From Chelonoidis abingdonii (lineage: Eukaryota; Chordata; Testudines; Testudinidae), in the NCBI RefSeq assembly GCF_003597395.2, contig NC_133773.1, positions 73,986,463 through 74,050,462 on the forward strand: DNA of 64,000 bases. Reading direction: 5' to 3'. Shown in pieces: positions 23,320 through 35,834 of the stretch (its first letter is position 1; every line of letters starts with the position of its first letter). The position numbers and the translations under genes are program-made. Under the pieces are notes generated by a model. The model saw only the letters and a list, made by a program, of their open reading frames with translations. It ran no database searches and was not told where the DNA came from.

Positions 23320-26300
23320 CAAAACAAACAAAAAAAACTTGATCTCTGGGCCACAGATCTGGCTGTCTGCTCCCTTTCAGCCAGCCACCAAACTGCTGTG
23401 AGGGGAATCCAGGCCTTTTTAAAGCCTGAAAAGAGTCCAGCCACAGCCCCAATATCAAGGTCCCTAGACAACGGGAGTACAAACTTATAGTTTAAGGGTA
23501 TACGGACACTTAAAGCACTATAATGGCACTGCTGCAGCACTTCAGTGTAGATACTACCTACCCTGCCAGGAGGGATTCTCCTATCTGTGTAGGTAATCCA
23601 CTTCCCTGGTGGGTGTAGCTAGGTTGACAGAAGAATTCTTCCATTGATCTAGTCCTGTTTCCGCTGAAGTGGTAGCTTCCTTTACAAATTAGTTCATATT
23701 ACATTGTGATATTTTCAGCTTTTGAATTAAGAGTTAGAATTCCTGTCTATAAAAGGCAAGGTGGCATTGTTTGTTTTCTGAAAAAGCTAGTAAAATACAT
23801 GTATACTATTTTAAAGACTCTTACTTGATTGATAAATCATTTTAAAAGGGATTTTGTGTATGGGAGGGGGAGATCTGATCACTTTTAGTCTAGGCTTTGA
23901 ACTGATCAGTGGTTTAAAATTAACAGTTTGTTTTTACTCTCCATTTTTCTTCTCTTTTGTGCTTTGCTGTGCTGTTTGACTTTCCCTGATTCCAGTTTAG
24001 CCATCAAGTTATGGCTGAGATGTCGTTGTGTTTATCTTCCAGTAATACAAAATCACAGTTCCATAGTAGGAACTAGTGTGCAGAAATCCCTGTGCTACTT
24101 CTGGGCAGGTGTCTTGCCCTACAGCGTTTAAAAGAAGGTGTTACGGAAACTGGCGATGTTACTTATTTATTTGTTTGGCATCTGAAAAGGCCTAGTTGAA
24201 AAGGACAGAATGAAAACAGAGACTGGCAAGGCAGATAACATTAACTTTTGAAATTGCACTGATCCTTCTTTAGAACTGCTTATGGTATCATATTAGTGAT
24301 GGGCAATTCTTTCCTTCATTGGTGTGTATATATTTTCATAAGTCCTCTTAAAATCTATGAATATCTTTCCTAGGGAATGGGGAAGGGCAAATGACTTGAA
24401 GGCATTTTGGGGTTTACCTAGTCCTCAGAATGAGGTAGAGTACCCTTACTTGGACTGTCCCGGTTTCCTAGGAACTGTAGGCAGATGATAATAGCCATAG
24501 CCTAGATCCTCTTCCCAGCATTTGGCCATTTCCCCCTCATACACACTAAGGGCCACAAGTGCACGTGTGTGAAGGGAGGGATGTGTGGATCCATTCTGCT
24601 AGCTCTCTGCCACGTGGGAGAACTTCATGCCGAACTAAAGATGGAGCAGAAAATCAGATCCCAACTCTTAACTGGAGGTTCTTTTTGCAGGCTGAGGACA
24701 CAGCCGGTTCCAGGCTCATGTTTCTTCCCTCTTGTTAATATTTACTGTGTTGTGTCTGTTGACAATTCACCGTTTTAGTGATAACAGAAGCAAAATCAGC
24801 ATTTAAACAGCTCAGCGTCCTTAATGTCTTCTGTTAGCTCTCCTTCCCCGCTAACTAGAGGATCTACACTTTCCTTTCTTTCTCCTGCTCCTGTTTATAG
24901 AACCTCTTCTTACTGCCTTTATATGTCCCTTGCTAGGTGTAAGCCATTTTGTGCCTTAGCCTTCCTGATTTTGTCCCTATGTGTTTGTACTCATATCACA
25001 ATTCAGAGTAAGTGCACCTGTATTCCTCCTCTGTGATCCCTTGAAAGTACCCACTGGAGGCTCCCAATTCCGCAGCCTTCACCATTCTTGGATGGAGGCC
25101 TGTGTCTCTTTCACTCTTGATCTGTACTGCTCCCAGCAAGCCAGACTGCCTAAATAGGCCAGTGTCTGTGCTTTGCTTTCTCTTTGGACACTATGAATGC
25201 TAGTAATTACAGATAGTTACAAGTTACCACACAGCTCTTTCTAAAAAGCATGTTTGTTCTTATGGTGAAAGCATTAAAGAGAAAACATATTAAAAGCAAT
25301 AAAAGAATCTACACACATGTTAATGAGCTTATCAGAGATCACACCCTTCCCCCCCATGCCCCAGCAAACTCCAACAGGGATTCCTGTGGGAGAAGGTCTT
25401 TCAAATCCCACCATGAGTTTTTCTGTGGTTACAAATTCATAACAGTCTTAGCTCAGAACTAGAACAACCATGAATAGTGCAGTTATACAGCTTGTGCCTT
25501 TGATCTTGGCCTCATCCAACATGTGAGCACCAGACAAAGGCCCACTCTTCAGGGTGTGCCTTCCAAAGGCTAGGTTTTTAAATAACTGGGGATGGAGAAT
25601 TTGTATTCACCTCTCCCTAAATATTGCCCAGGAAATAGTCCACATGTATTGTCCTAAAAGGCTATTCTTGTTGCCACATTCTTCAGTACAGTTCTTTGAT
25701 CATCCAGACCCATAATAACCTTTGCATTTAATACAGTGGACTTCAAGGATACTCCAACTTAATTCATTAAGGTTTTCCAAGAATATTGCAGGAAACTACT
25801 ATATGTGTCACATGAACCTTGGCAAATTGTCCATGTTTCTTTTTTGTAGGATACATTTTTTTATTTTTGTTTTAAAGAGCTGTTGGAGCAATACTGACCT
25901 CTTAGAATTTTTCCTGGACATGAGATTAGAGGTCAATTTTCATCAGTTTTACACACAAATTAATGGATTATGATTTTTAACTCGCCTCTTTTAAAAATAA
26001 AAGAAGCAAAGTCCAGGAAATGGTTTTTAAATGGTTTTAAAAACTTGTTAAGCAGTATAGAAACAACAAAAGAAAAGGCTTTCTTCAGCTGTTGAAAAGG
26101 GAAGTCTTGGAGATGTGTACAGTCCTTCAATGCAAGTTTTCACAGCCATAGATTCTGCCCTATTGCAAAATTCCTTCACTTCCTTTCCACAGAATTTGGC
26201 TCTGAAATAGTAGAAAATTGCAAAAACCTTGCTTCATGTTCATAAGCAAAACACGGATGGGAGAGAAGGGGTGTGTACACGTACAGTTCATTGAATCTAA

Positions 26301-26525
26301 TCCCTTAATAGGTTTTGTTAGAGAAATTATGCTGTCCGAATGCAACTGTTCAGAAATGGCTTGCAAGATCATTGTATTTAATTCTCCTCTAGAATGATTG
26401 AGGGCATGTAAGATAAAGCCTCAAAAATCACCATGGTATATTTTTCACCCCTTAACTGTATTTAACGTGATGTAAGGGAGGTGAGGGATCTATACACACA
26501 CATTCTAATTATTCTTTTGATAGCA
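23320..26525. other. Unannotated intronic sequence
   Basis: About 3.2 kb with only short ORFs lacking domains. I saw no splice-flanked coding segment or transposon ends. Confidence 0.5.
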
Positions 26526-26527
26526 TC

Positions 26528-26530
<3 letters not shown>

Positions 26531-26569
<39 letters not shown>

Positions 26570-26588
26570 ATATATTATATATATTATA
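26531..26588. repeat. (TG)15 microsatellite with TA-rich flank
   Basis: Fifteen TG units at 26531-26560, followed by tatatgtgtatatattatat. The ORFs here encode Val-Cys or His-Thr runs and are artefacts. Confidence 0.97.
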
Positions 26589-26594
26589 GTGAGG

Positions 26595-29175
26595 TTTTGT
26601 TTTCCTTTCCTGTTAGATATTTTTAAAGGGTCACCTGGGCCTATCAAAAATCCAGAAGAGGACTTCAGATGGATATAGACTAAGTACCATATTTACTCAT
26701 GCATTAGATTAATGAGCTGGGGCTCCAGCTAGCTTGTTACATTGTATTTGGATTTATATCTACACTTTTTCCTAAATTAATTTTAGTGAATGTATTTATT
26801 AAACTATGTTGTGGTTGCAAGAAAGATTCTTAGTACATTCGAATTGTAAATACTATCAAGTAAATAGAAAATAATTAACAAAAGTATGTCTAAATGCAAG
26901 TTAGCTGTAGGCTGCAACACTAACTGCTCTCCATGTGATTTGATCTTATTTAAATGTTGTTCAACCAGCGAGAATGATCCCAGGTGTAGGGTTTCACAGG
27001 AAGGTATGATCACAGAGGGCAGAGTTGTACTTAATTTTGTTAGGGTAGTATACAGCATGGACTCCCACTTCTTTTGAAAATGTGCTTTTAAATTCTTAGT
27101 TCAACACTCATGGACTATAAACTGAATCAGTCACATGGAATTATTAGAATTCATATCAGTGAGTTCAGTGCTCGAGCAGAAACGTTTTCATCTACAGAAG
27201 TGACAGTTTATCAAGCAATAATTTTTGTTCAGTAGTTTTCTCAGTTGTTAACCTAATACAGAGAAAATTGGTTAACAAGTAGAAACTGTCTCTTACCAGA
27301 ACACTAGAATCTATTATTTTGGTGAAAATACTAACATAAGCAAACTTCCTCTCTATCAAATTGCTCCTGGCATTCATCAAAAATCAGTTGCAATGTGAAT
27401 TTTATGTGAAGGAGCAAATGGTTTCTATAGAAGGAAGGTCTGCAATGAATTTCAGAAGCCTCCTTAAGAGTAGAGAACATATATGTGGAAGGTATGGATT
27501 CTAAATAAACATCTTGGGTTTTTTTTTGCTAAAAATAGTTTAAACACTACCTCTAGCTCTGTAGTTTCTAAGAATATGTATTTTTTTTTACTAAAAGATA
27601 ATGGAATGACTGCTTTTCTGACCTCAGTAATACAGACTGGATTGCATTTCCAGTGATAGGCTTGTAAGTTACTTGTCCCTACTGTAAGAATTAAGCAATG
27701 ACCTATATTAGGTCATGTTAGAATTTAAAATTGTCATGATAGAAATGTGGATAAAGTAATGAATTACTTCTGTGGCAGAGATTTTCCTTTCCCTCCTCTG
27801 ACTCAGTTTTCAGTCTAGTAATAGGTACTCCTGAGACAGTTAAAACTACTGCAGTATTTAGAGATACTTGATTACTCTATGAATTTGAATATTAGTTTCC
27901 TGTCATTAGAAAAAACGTATTTCAAACAATCAAGGAAAATCAAATAAGCATGACTGACAGATCTAAATCTGATTGCCAAAATGTTTATGCACATTTCTGC
28001 CATAAAAACAAAGCAATCAAACATCACTGAGCTAATGCATGCAGCTGCCTTACTTTTTTTTCCTTCCACTTCCCCACCCCCCATTGCATGTAATAAGCTG
28101 GATGTGCTTCAGTCTTGTACTGCAAAACCATTGAGTATCACCCATGTTTGCGCTGCCAGTAACACTAACTGTCTACATCCTTAATGGAAGAGGACTGAGT
28201 CCTGTGTTCATTCAGTTCATATACTTTAAATATATGAGATTAATAACCATTTTTAGTGCAATATAAGATTTTTGGAGTGGTCACAGTGTTGTTCAGTGGA
28301 ATGCTGATCAAATGTTGCTTCCCTAGGGTTGCCTTTCAAGCAGAACTTTGTTTCCATTGATGCACACTTGAAAACATTTGTAAGATGCATAAATATTAAT
28401 ATGCTTTCCATTTTGCATAACTTTTTGGCTTGAAGCTGCAATTAACAGAACAGACCCACTTTTTACATTCAATTTAAGTGGCAGTTTTCATATCTGCTAG
28501 ATAGCAGTAAACACGTATAATATTCCACCTTGCTTGCATTTCCATGTCTACATAATTTCTAAGCAAGTTTTCTTAAATTAAGGGTTTGGAAAAAATCTTC
28601 AGTGACATTTGAAATTACCTTTTCAGTGCCATACAGTCTGTCAGATTTGGATTTTATTTCCTGTCTACTACTTTTATTTAATGATACTTTATCATTTTAT
28701 TTTTAAGAGCCTTTTCCAAAAAGAGAGTCATAGACAAAAAAATCTTTTACTGTTGGAGGCAGGTAAAATATATTGTGGAAGCAGGGCACAAAATTGGCTC
28801 GTGCATGTTGGCACCATTTATCTGTACCACTTCCATACTTATTACCTGCAAGAGAACCTTGACAAAATGGCAGGTAACATTGCTTGGGCTAGTTTCCACA
28901 CCATGAGGAAATGTGCTGACTGGTGTGTTGTTCTCTCTGACTGTGTTTAGGCAGAGAGCATGAAAATTGTTAACCATTCTGTTCCCTCAGGCAGAGGGGT
29001 ATAGCTGAGCCTAAGGACCCCAGTAATCTGAGGGCAGGGGAGGGAGGTAAGGTGGAAATTTGGCTTGTAACTGGAAGTGGAAAGGGCTGTATAGAAATTC
29101 CAGCTCCATTATCCAAGGAAGAGAGGATAGGGAGTACATTGTTATGGTTCAATGGGTAGGAGATAGCATGGTGGA
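26595..29175. other. Unannotated intronic sequence
   Basis: No recognised gene, RNA or repeat boundary in about 2.6 kb. The 113-codon ORF at 28609-28950 shows no domain and no splice context, and is treated as chance. Confidence 0.5.
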
Positions 29176-29177
29176 CA

Positions 29178-29240
29178 AGGCAGTATGGTCCAGAGGTTAA
29201 GATGCAGGACAGTAATCTTATGACTAGATTTTATATAGTC
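29178..29240 (+). repeat. tRNA-like SINE head fragment
   Basis: Reads ggcagtatggtccagaggtt, then aagatgcaggacagtaatct, resembling the 5' part of a tRNA-derived SINE. The tail is missing. Confidence 0.45.
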
Positions 29241-29291
29241 CCTGTGAAAATTGTCATGCGTGATGTACCTATTCCAGATGAGACCTGTCTC

Positions 29292-29590
29292 TGGGGGCTT
29301 GACTCCACTTACCGAGGTATCGATACATGGCGATTGAACCACTGGGGGTCAATTTTAGTGGGTCTAGTGAAGACCTGCTATATCAACCGCCAATCGCTCT
29401 CCCATGGACCCTGGTACTCACCTTATGCTGCTCATTCCAGTGAAGTTGACAGGAGAGTTTCTCCCGTAAACCCAGCACATTGTACACGGTGCAATAAGTC
29501 GACCTAAAGTACATCGACTCCAGCTATGTTATTCACGTAGCTAGACTTGTGTAACTTAAGTTGACTTAGCGCCATAGTGTAGACCTGCCC
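29292..29590. mobile_element. Harbinger-like MITE
   Basis: The right end reads atagtgtagacctgccc, the complement of the GGGC(A/C)GGTCTACACTA terminus shared with the elements at 43324 and 60934. The interior has aagtcgacctaaagtacatc, gttattcacgtagct and gagagtttctcccg blocks typical of this turtle family. The left terminus is decayed and no TSD could be assigned. Confidence 0.7.
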
Positions 29591-29599
29591 TGGGTGTGT

Positions 29600-30900
29600 C
29601 AGTTACAAGTCCGGCCTAGTGGCCTCTTTCTGAAGATTTTGGAAGCATTTCCTGTCATTTTACTGTTTGATCCTTTTAAAGCAAAAAAAATGTTTTACTA
29701 TATGGATGAAATAATATTTGAAACTGAAAAAAGGATCAAAGTTTGGTGTGCATGTGATTAAACACAGTGGAAATGTGCTGCTAACCAGTGTACGTTCTGA
29801 GACAAATTCTGCCCTTTAGCTATGTGACTCTGCAATCAATAGGAATAGCATGTTTGTAACCAATGGCACAATTATGTCCTGTGGTGATGACTTAACTCAA
29901 ACTATTCCTAATGACTATAAATTAAAAGATTATAGCATTTGCTACTGTTAAATGTATTGGCTCTGAAAGTGGGGCCGATTAACTGTGCTTGGGAAGGGTC
30001 CTGAGGCAGTGAGGTGGGAGTGAAGGAGACTTTATGCCACCTTTTTGAAGCTTCACAATTCTGAGGCTGGCCAACTGAACTCCAACGTAAATTAAAGGAG
30101 CCCTAAATTGTTCTAATTTATAATACACCTAGCTTCCTGTGGTCCGAAGTGACTGGCCTGACAGCTGAGAATAGCCATAGCATAGAAATATCCTTTCCCA
30201 ACAAACGGGGGCTGGACTATGTAAGGCCAATATGCTAGCAGTACTTCTTGCCCCTTCTCTGGTTCCCACTGTACCAGGGCCAGATCTACTGGCTTTATCT
30301 GCCTTTTGCATTAGTGGAGCAAAACAAAGGGGCTGGAATAGACCCAAGAATGTGATCCTTTTTTGTGTACCAATAGTTTGTGTTTAAGAGCCCCATTGAG
30401 GTGTGCTGAGCACTTACACCTCCCGTTGTGAGCAATGATTAAATTGCTGGACAGCTCTTGAGTTTACAGGATTGGGAGGAGTTGTGTGTGTCCTGGGTGT
30501 TTTGTAAACTGCTCGCTTTCAGTGAATCATCCTCCTTCCCTTTACAATACCCTCTTGCTATGAAAAATCCATGGGAGTGAGAAATACAGGGTCGAAGCAG
30601 TGGTATAGTTTTACTGTTGTTGTGTGGCTATTAGTCATTTAGTCAAGAAGGAAATTGTCGCTTTCTTGCTGAATTTTCAGGTCCAGCTAGACTTGATTTA
30701 CTGTATATGGAGTTCAATATGTGCCTTGTATTAGCCAAATACCTTGCAGACAAGAATGGCAAACTCAAAAATTAGTGCTTCAAAATATTTAATCTCCTTT
30801 ACAGTTGTATTGTTAATTTTATATTAACTTTCAGTTGAAAGGATGCCGCAATTCCTGTATTAGATCATAAATGCCTCTGTGCTTTAATAATAAAAAAAAC
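29600..30900. other. Intronic sequence upstream of the exon
   Basis: No recognised repeat or gene. The last 20 bases before the exon form its polypyrimidine tract and acceptor. Confidence 0.55.
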
Positions 30901-30920
30901 GTTATCCTCCTTTTCTCCAG

Positions 30921-31029
30921 ACATTTCCACTGGGCCTGGGAGATGGACAGCTCTATACCTGGACAGATGGCTTGAAAAGAAAGGACTGGCATAACTATGA
31001 AAGTATTCAGAAAGATGCTATGCGTACAG
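30921..31029 (+). CDS. GALNTL6: Internal coding exon of GALNTL6 (N-terminal stem region)
   Basis: The 109-bp segment is preceded by a pyrimidine-rich tract ending in ctccag and followed by a gtatgg donor. From its first base it reads 36 full codons plus one base, so the downstream junction is phase 1. The peptide begins [18 protein letters not shown] and ends [17 protein letters not shown]. From memory of the family, this nearly matches the start of the lumenal part of GALNTL6, just before the conserved GKGEHG-type motif that the next exon should encode. GALNT proteins are Golgi type II membrane enzymes that transfer GalNAc to Ser/Thr of mucin-type substrates; GALNTL6 is a poorly characterised member. 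This exon lies N-terminal to the catalytic GT-A domain, so no catalytic residues are expected. The frame stays open past the donor to 31157, but that extension loses family similarity. GALNT10 is the nearest alternative and matches less well. I saw no neighbouring GALNTL6 exon in the window. Confidence 0.85.
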
Positions 31030-31039
31030 GTATGGTGCT

Positions 31040-31755
31040 CAGAATAAATGTAAACTCACTTGTTTTTCCAATGAGGCATTTTTCCATTAGAGTATTTGCT
31101 GATGCTAGCTTTCTGATGTTTGCTCACATCTCACTGCACTATCTCATCAGGACATGAGATTTCCAGTTGAGATGTTCTACCAAGTAGAAATAAAACCTTG
31201 ATTGGCAGAATAGGTAGGTGAAAAGAAAAACAAGTTTTACTAGCCCTTATATAGTAGTTGCATCTTTATCATGTTAGCTATAAGTGAAAATAATTTATTC
31301 TGTTCTTTTTTAAACCAGTCTTGATATCGTAAGTAAATAGACTAGAAGCTATGGTTCCCCCCCAATCCCAAAAAAAGAAAAAGATGCTTTACTTGAACTG
31401 TTCCAAAATCATTGTTGTTGGAAGGTCAGTTCTCACCCAGTATCAAGAACCTCAAAGTTATACTGGGGCACAGATGAATCCAAATAAGTTCGAAGCCTAC
31501 TAATATGTTAGTAACACTAACCATACTTGTGGTCTTAGTCTATCTCATTTACTCTGGTCTTCAGATCACAAAGAGATCTAATAGTATGATAACCCTCTTC
31601 ATATGGCTATATGTCACAAATGGAGGGGGAATGTCAGTGTTACTCCTTGAAGTGCTCCTCCCACTCATAAACACAGAAATATGCTTCAATTTACCACTTT
31701 TTTGTTGCTTTAATGTAAGTTATAACTACTCTATATGAAAGGGATTACATTAAAA
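31040..31755. other. Unannotated intronic sequence
   Basis: No recognised gene or repeat. The 77-codon ORF at 31505 has no domain. Confidence 0.5.
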
Positions 31756-31762
31756 GGAGTAC

Positions 31763-32955
31763 TAGAATCACAGAAATTTGGGGCTGGACAGGTCCTCAAA
31801 GTCATGTCCTGCCTTATCACAGGAAGCTGGACCAAGTAAACCTAGTCTGTCTCCAACAGGTGCTTTGTCAAACCTGTTCTTAAAAACCTCCAAAGACAGG
31901 GATTGCACAGATTCCCTTCGGAGGTTTATTCCAAAGCTTAACTACTCTTAGTGTTTAGAAAGTTTTTGTCCTGATACCTTACCTAAATCTCCCTTGTTGC
32001 AGATTAAGCTATTACTACTTGCCCTACTTTCAGGTGACATGGAATATGGTTGATCAGCATTCTCTTTATAACAGCCCTTAACATATTTTGAAGTCTATCA
32101 AGTCTCACCACTTTTCTCAAGACTAAATATGCCCAGTTTTTTTAACCTTTCCTCATAGGTCAGGTTTTTAAACATTTTTGTTACTCTCCTCTGGACAATC
32201 TCCAATTTGTTGACATGTTTCCTAAAGTCTTGTATACGGGATTGGACACAATACTCCAGCTGAGGCCTGACCAGTGCCAAGTGGAATGGAATAATTCCAT
32301 CCCATGTCTTATTTACAACATTCTTGTTAATACACCCCAAAATATTATATATTTATTTATTTATTCATTTGGAATTACATCATATTGTTGTTGTTTCATG
32401 CAATTTGTGATCCTCTCCAACCCCAAGATACTTTTCAGCAGTAGTACCGCCTCACCAGTTATTCCCCATCTTGTAGTTGTGCATTTGTTTTTTCCTTCCT
32501 AAGTATGTTACTTTGCACTTGTCTTTATTGAATTTCATCTTGTTGATTTTAGATCAATTCTCCAATTTGTCAAGGTTCTGAATTCTAATCCTGTCCTCCA
32601 AAGTGCTTGCAATTCTTCTCAGTTTGGTGTCCTCTGCAAATTTTGAAATTTGATAAGCATTTTATCCAAGTCATCAATGAAAATATGTAATAGTACCAGA
32701 TCCAGGACGGACCCCTGTGGATCTCTGTTAGATACAACATCCCAGTTTGAAAGTGAACCATTGATAATTAACTACTCTGAGTATGGTCTGTCAACCAATT
32801 GTGCACCCACCTTATAGTAATTTCATCTAGGCAGCGTTTCTCTAGTTGGCTTATAAGAGTGTCATGTAGGACTGTGACAAAAACCTTATTAAAATCGAGA
32901 TCTCTTCCACTGCTTCCCCTATATCCACTAGGTCAGTAACCCTGTCAAAAGGTGA
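31763..32955 (-). mobile_element. CR1 LINE, 5'-truncated, minus strand
   Basis: The left edge reads gaatcacagaaatttggggc, the reverse complement of the CR1 3' end. A minus-strand ORF at 32098-32340 contains RPQLEYCVQ and VNKLEIVQRRVTKMFKNLTY, the C-terminal part of CR1 ORF2 downstream of the reverse transcriptase catalytic core. Stops and indels elsewhere show the copy is dead. A TTTA-rich tract sits at 32346-32372. Confidence 0.85.
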
Positions 32956-32959
32956 GGCG

Positions 32960-34845
32960 CAATAGTCAAATCCTGCCCATATCAGAACAGTGACTGAAAG
33001 TTGGAGTGCTGTGGCAGTTTGACTTCTGTGAAATGAGTTTTGTTGTCTGAATCAAGTTGCTAGTGTTTAGTGTCCACGACCCAGAAAGTACGTTACAGCT
33101 TACTCTAATTGACAATGTTGTTAGGCTCAGTAACTGATCTTGCAAGGTTCTGAGCACTCTCACTGCAATCAGGTAAAGCATTTAAACATGCTTAATTTTA
33201 TAATCCCACTGACTATTTTTTAACAAGAGGAACACTGCTTCTAAAAAAATGTATTCTCTTATCTCCCCATGTATGTCTTAAGTGAATAGGAGTGGAACAT
33301 GCAAAATTGTTACAGGAAAATACGCAATTGACATACCAGGTTGGACAAGTGTTCATTCTTATCCAGTATTCAATCTCTGATAGTGACAGAGTACCAGATG
33401 CTTCAAAGAAAAGTGCAAAAACATCAATGGAATTACAAATATTTTTATTCTTGTGTGTTGGTGGGGCTGTGTCTTGCTGAGGAGTGTCATATGTTTGCTA
33501 ACTGAGGTGGAAATTTTTTTAACAAACCACTTGATATTTTGGCAGCATGTCACTGATCTGTTGATGTATTATGACTAATTAGAATATTACCAATTCCTAT
33601 CCAAGGCACTGGAGGTCTCAACTGTCTGTAAAGAACCATGCACAACTGTGGCATTGCATGAATACTAATAATCATAATAGTCTGTAGCATAATGTCAGCT
33701 GAGAAATTAGGAGAGACTGTAATGTAATTGTACCATCCAAGAGTCATCATCCTAATCTTCATGCTTAACTCTAGGAGAATGTCAGTAGCAGTTAAATAAA
33801 ATTCTAAAATATTTCCTTATTGTCAAAATAATTAAAATATATTGATGTATTTATGGCTTTAGCTTCCTTGCTGTAGCAATCACTGCAAGATTTCTTAGAC
33901 AGCCAACTTTGGCAGGCACTGTCTAAACAGTATTCATTATTATTCATTAGATTAAAATTAACTTTTAATGAAATCTTTCCTTTGACAGTCACAATATAAT
34001 AAAGCAGGTGAAAAGTTGGAGTGCAAGAGACTCTGAATGCTTTCTGTTGGGACATACTGTATTATTTTTTCTTCTTACTACCAGAACAAAATTTATCTGA
34101 AATCTACTTCTGGTTAAAATTATCTAGGGAATAATCCTCTCAATCTGAAGACATGAAAATGGCAGCAATGAAAAGACTCCTCCTGAGATTTCAGAAATGT
34201 CAGTCACAACTCACTACATTGAAAAATATAAATGAAGTCTTTTTAAAATTCAGTTTCACTGTTTATCTCTAAAGCTCACAGTTTTCAAGGTACAGGGGAT
34301 GTTAATTTCATAAATCTAATTATGGAGAGATGCTAGTCTAGCTGTGATTAAGATTATTGTTACAAGTTTTGTTCTAAAGCCAAATTTTGACCCTCTCCTA
34401 GTTTCACTGAAATAAAACCAATGTGCCTGTAATTATGCACTTGTAGCTCTCTATCCAGGAGGAAAATTGGGACAATTTGGGGTTAAATAGACAAAGCATT
34501 TGCAAGACATGACAGATGTATATCAATTTATATAAAATATTGTTGGTGTCATATCTTTTAAATGCTTTGGCCTATAAATTCTGAATTTGATTTGTTTCCT
34601 CAACAGGACTGCCCCTTTAAAATCAGTGGGGCCTCTGAGCTACTGGGGTCCATTTGTGATGTGATCACAGTCTCAAGGTCTAATAACCAGATTTCAAAGT
34701 CACATCTGTGAGCAGGGATAATATCCAGGAAGGATGCCGGTGTGGGATGGCTCTGAGCTGGAGGAAAAAGAGACAGGCTCTGATGTGATGAGGTCTTGAT
34801 GAGCAGAGGACTATGGTGAGAACTGGGGTATATCTACCCAGTCTA
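32960..34845. other. Unannotated intronic sequence
   Basis: About 1.9 kb without recognised gene or repeat ends. Confidence 0.5.
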
Positions 34846-35089
34846 AGCCCAGATCTACAGACTTGGGCCTGCACTACGGTGCTAAAATCAGCAGTGTAAA
34901 CACTGCAGCCTGAGCTGGAGGTGGAACCTAGGGAGGGGGATGAGTTTCAGAGCCTGACCTGCAGTGCAGGCTGCAATGTTTACACTGCTCCTTTTAGCGA
35001 CAGTGCAAACCCAAGTCTATAGACTTGTGATCTGAGACTCGCTGCCACGGGTTTTAAAATGCAGTATGGACACACTGTTAGTTGAGGGC
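34845..35089. mobile_element. Foldback MITE with about 55-bp arms
   Basis: The left arm 34855-34913 (ctacagacttgggcctgcac and onward through gcagtgtaaacactgcagcc) pairs with the reverse complement of 34968-35022. The right end near 35075-35089 reads gcagtatggacacactgtta, similar to the TGTAGACATACC-type ends of turtle Harbinger MITEs. TSD not resolved. Confidence 0.6.
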
Positions 35090-35117
35090 TCCTGCAGAGA
35101 TTGAGCCCCTCAGAAAC

Positions 35118-35830
35118 TAACCTTTCTTCTTCGAGTGATTATCCACACAGATTCCACTCTTTTTGCATGCATGTGATCCATATGCAGCACGAAACTGGAT
35201 TCTTTTGGGGGTGTGCCTGCATTCTAGGTCCCCTTGTATCCACTCATCTGAAAGCATAAAGTGCAAAGCTGGCCCAACCATGCCTCCACTCCTCCTTATT
35301 ACTTATAGCAGCAGACCTGAATCCCCTACAGCGTTGGCTTGCTCTTCCCATGATGCAATTTATTTTTCCTTAGCCTTGTATCAAATCTGTAGTTTTTCTT
35401 TTTTTATACCAGCCAGCAAAGAAAAAAATATATAAAGATAAATCTGTTAGCCTAGAACCCAGCCCCACATTCAATGTATTGGCACTATAACAGAAGCCAA
35501 GTCACCAAGATTTAAGACCTGTCCTTCATGAAACATATCAACATCTATTAATGACTGCACTTTCAGTGTTTGCTTTCTCATGGAGAAGGACATGTCCCAG
35601 AGTAGTGTTCAGTCTGTTGCTCTTTTCTAGACTACTCACTGAGAAGCGGAAGGCTACAAAAGGCCTCAGTCACTGGGTTAGTTTCTCTTGGTGCATCAGT
35701 GAGCTATTGTTCCATCCTGATCTCCAGGGAGACATCTACTCAAAGGCCCCATTCGTTCTCCGCTATGTTATATCAATAGAAAGGAGCACCACCTCAAGGA
35801 TAATCCCAAGTGCATGACACCATCCCTTAT
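35118..35830 (+). repeat. Degenerate retroelement remnant (LTR or DIRS type?)
   Basis: ttcttcttcgagtgattatc followed by a diverged promoter-like region resembles the start of a terminal repeat common in turtles. Downstream motifs (acaaaaggcctcagtcac, gggagacatctactca) may be decayed coding sequence. The ORFs at 35163 and 35551 have no recognisable domain. Assignment is tentative. Confidence 0.3.
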
Positions 35831-35834
35831 ACTT

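Larger units (their letters stand above)
1..30920 (+). other. GALNTL6: Intron upstream of the GALNTL6 exon (partial)
   Basis: Inferred from the acceptor site at 30919-30920 and the absence of any other supported exon to the left edge. It holds the repeats listed separately. The intron boundary to the left lies outside the window, and a lowly conserved exon could have been missed by eye. Confidence 0.6.

Noticed and set aside
26462..26678. Cys/Val and His/Thr repeat peptides
   Set aside because: Translation of a TG microsatellite.
28609..28950. 113-codon ORF in unannotated intron
   Set aside because: No domain, unbiased composition and no splice-site-bounded portion.
30972..31157. ORF starting at the internal Met within the exon as an independent small gene
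   Set aside because: It begins mid-exon in the GALNTL6 frame and runs into intron; the splice donor at 31030 explains the first part.
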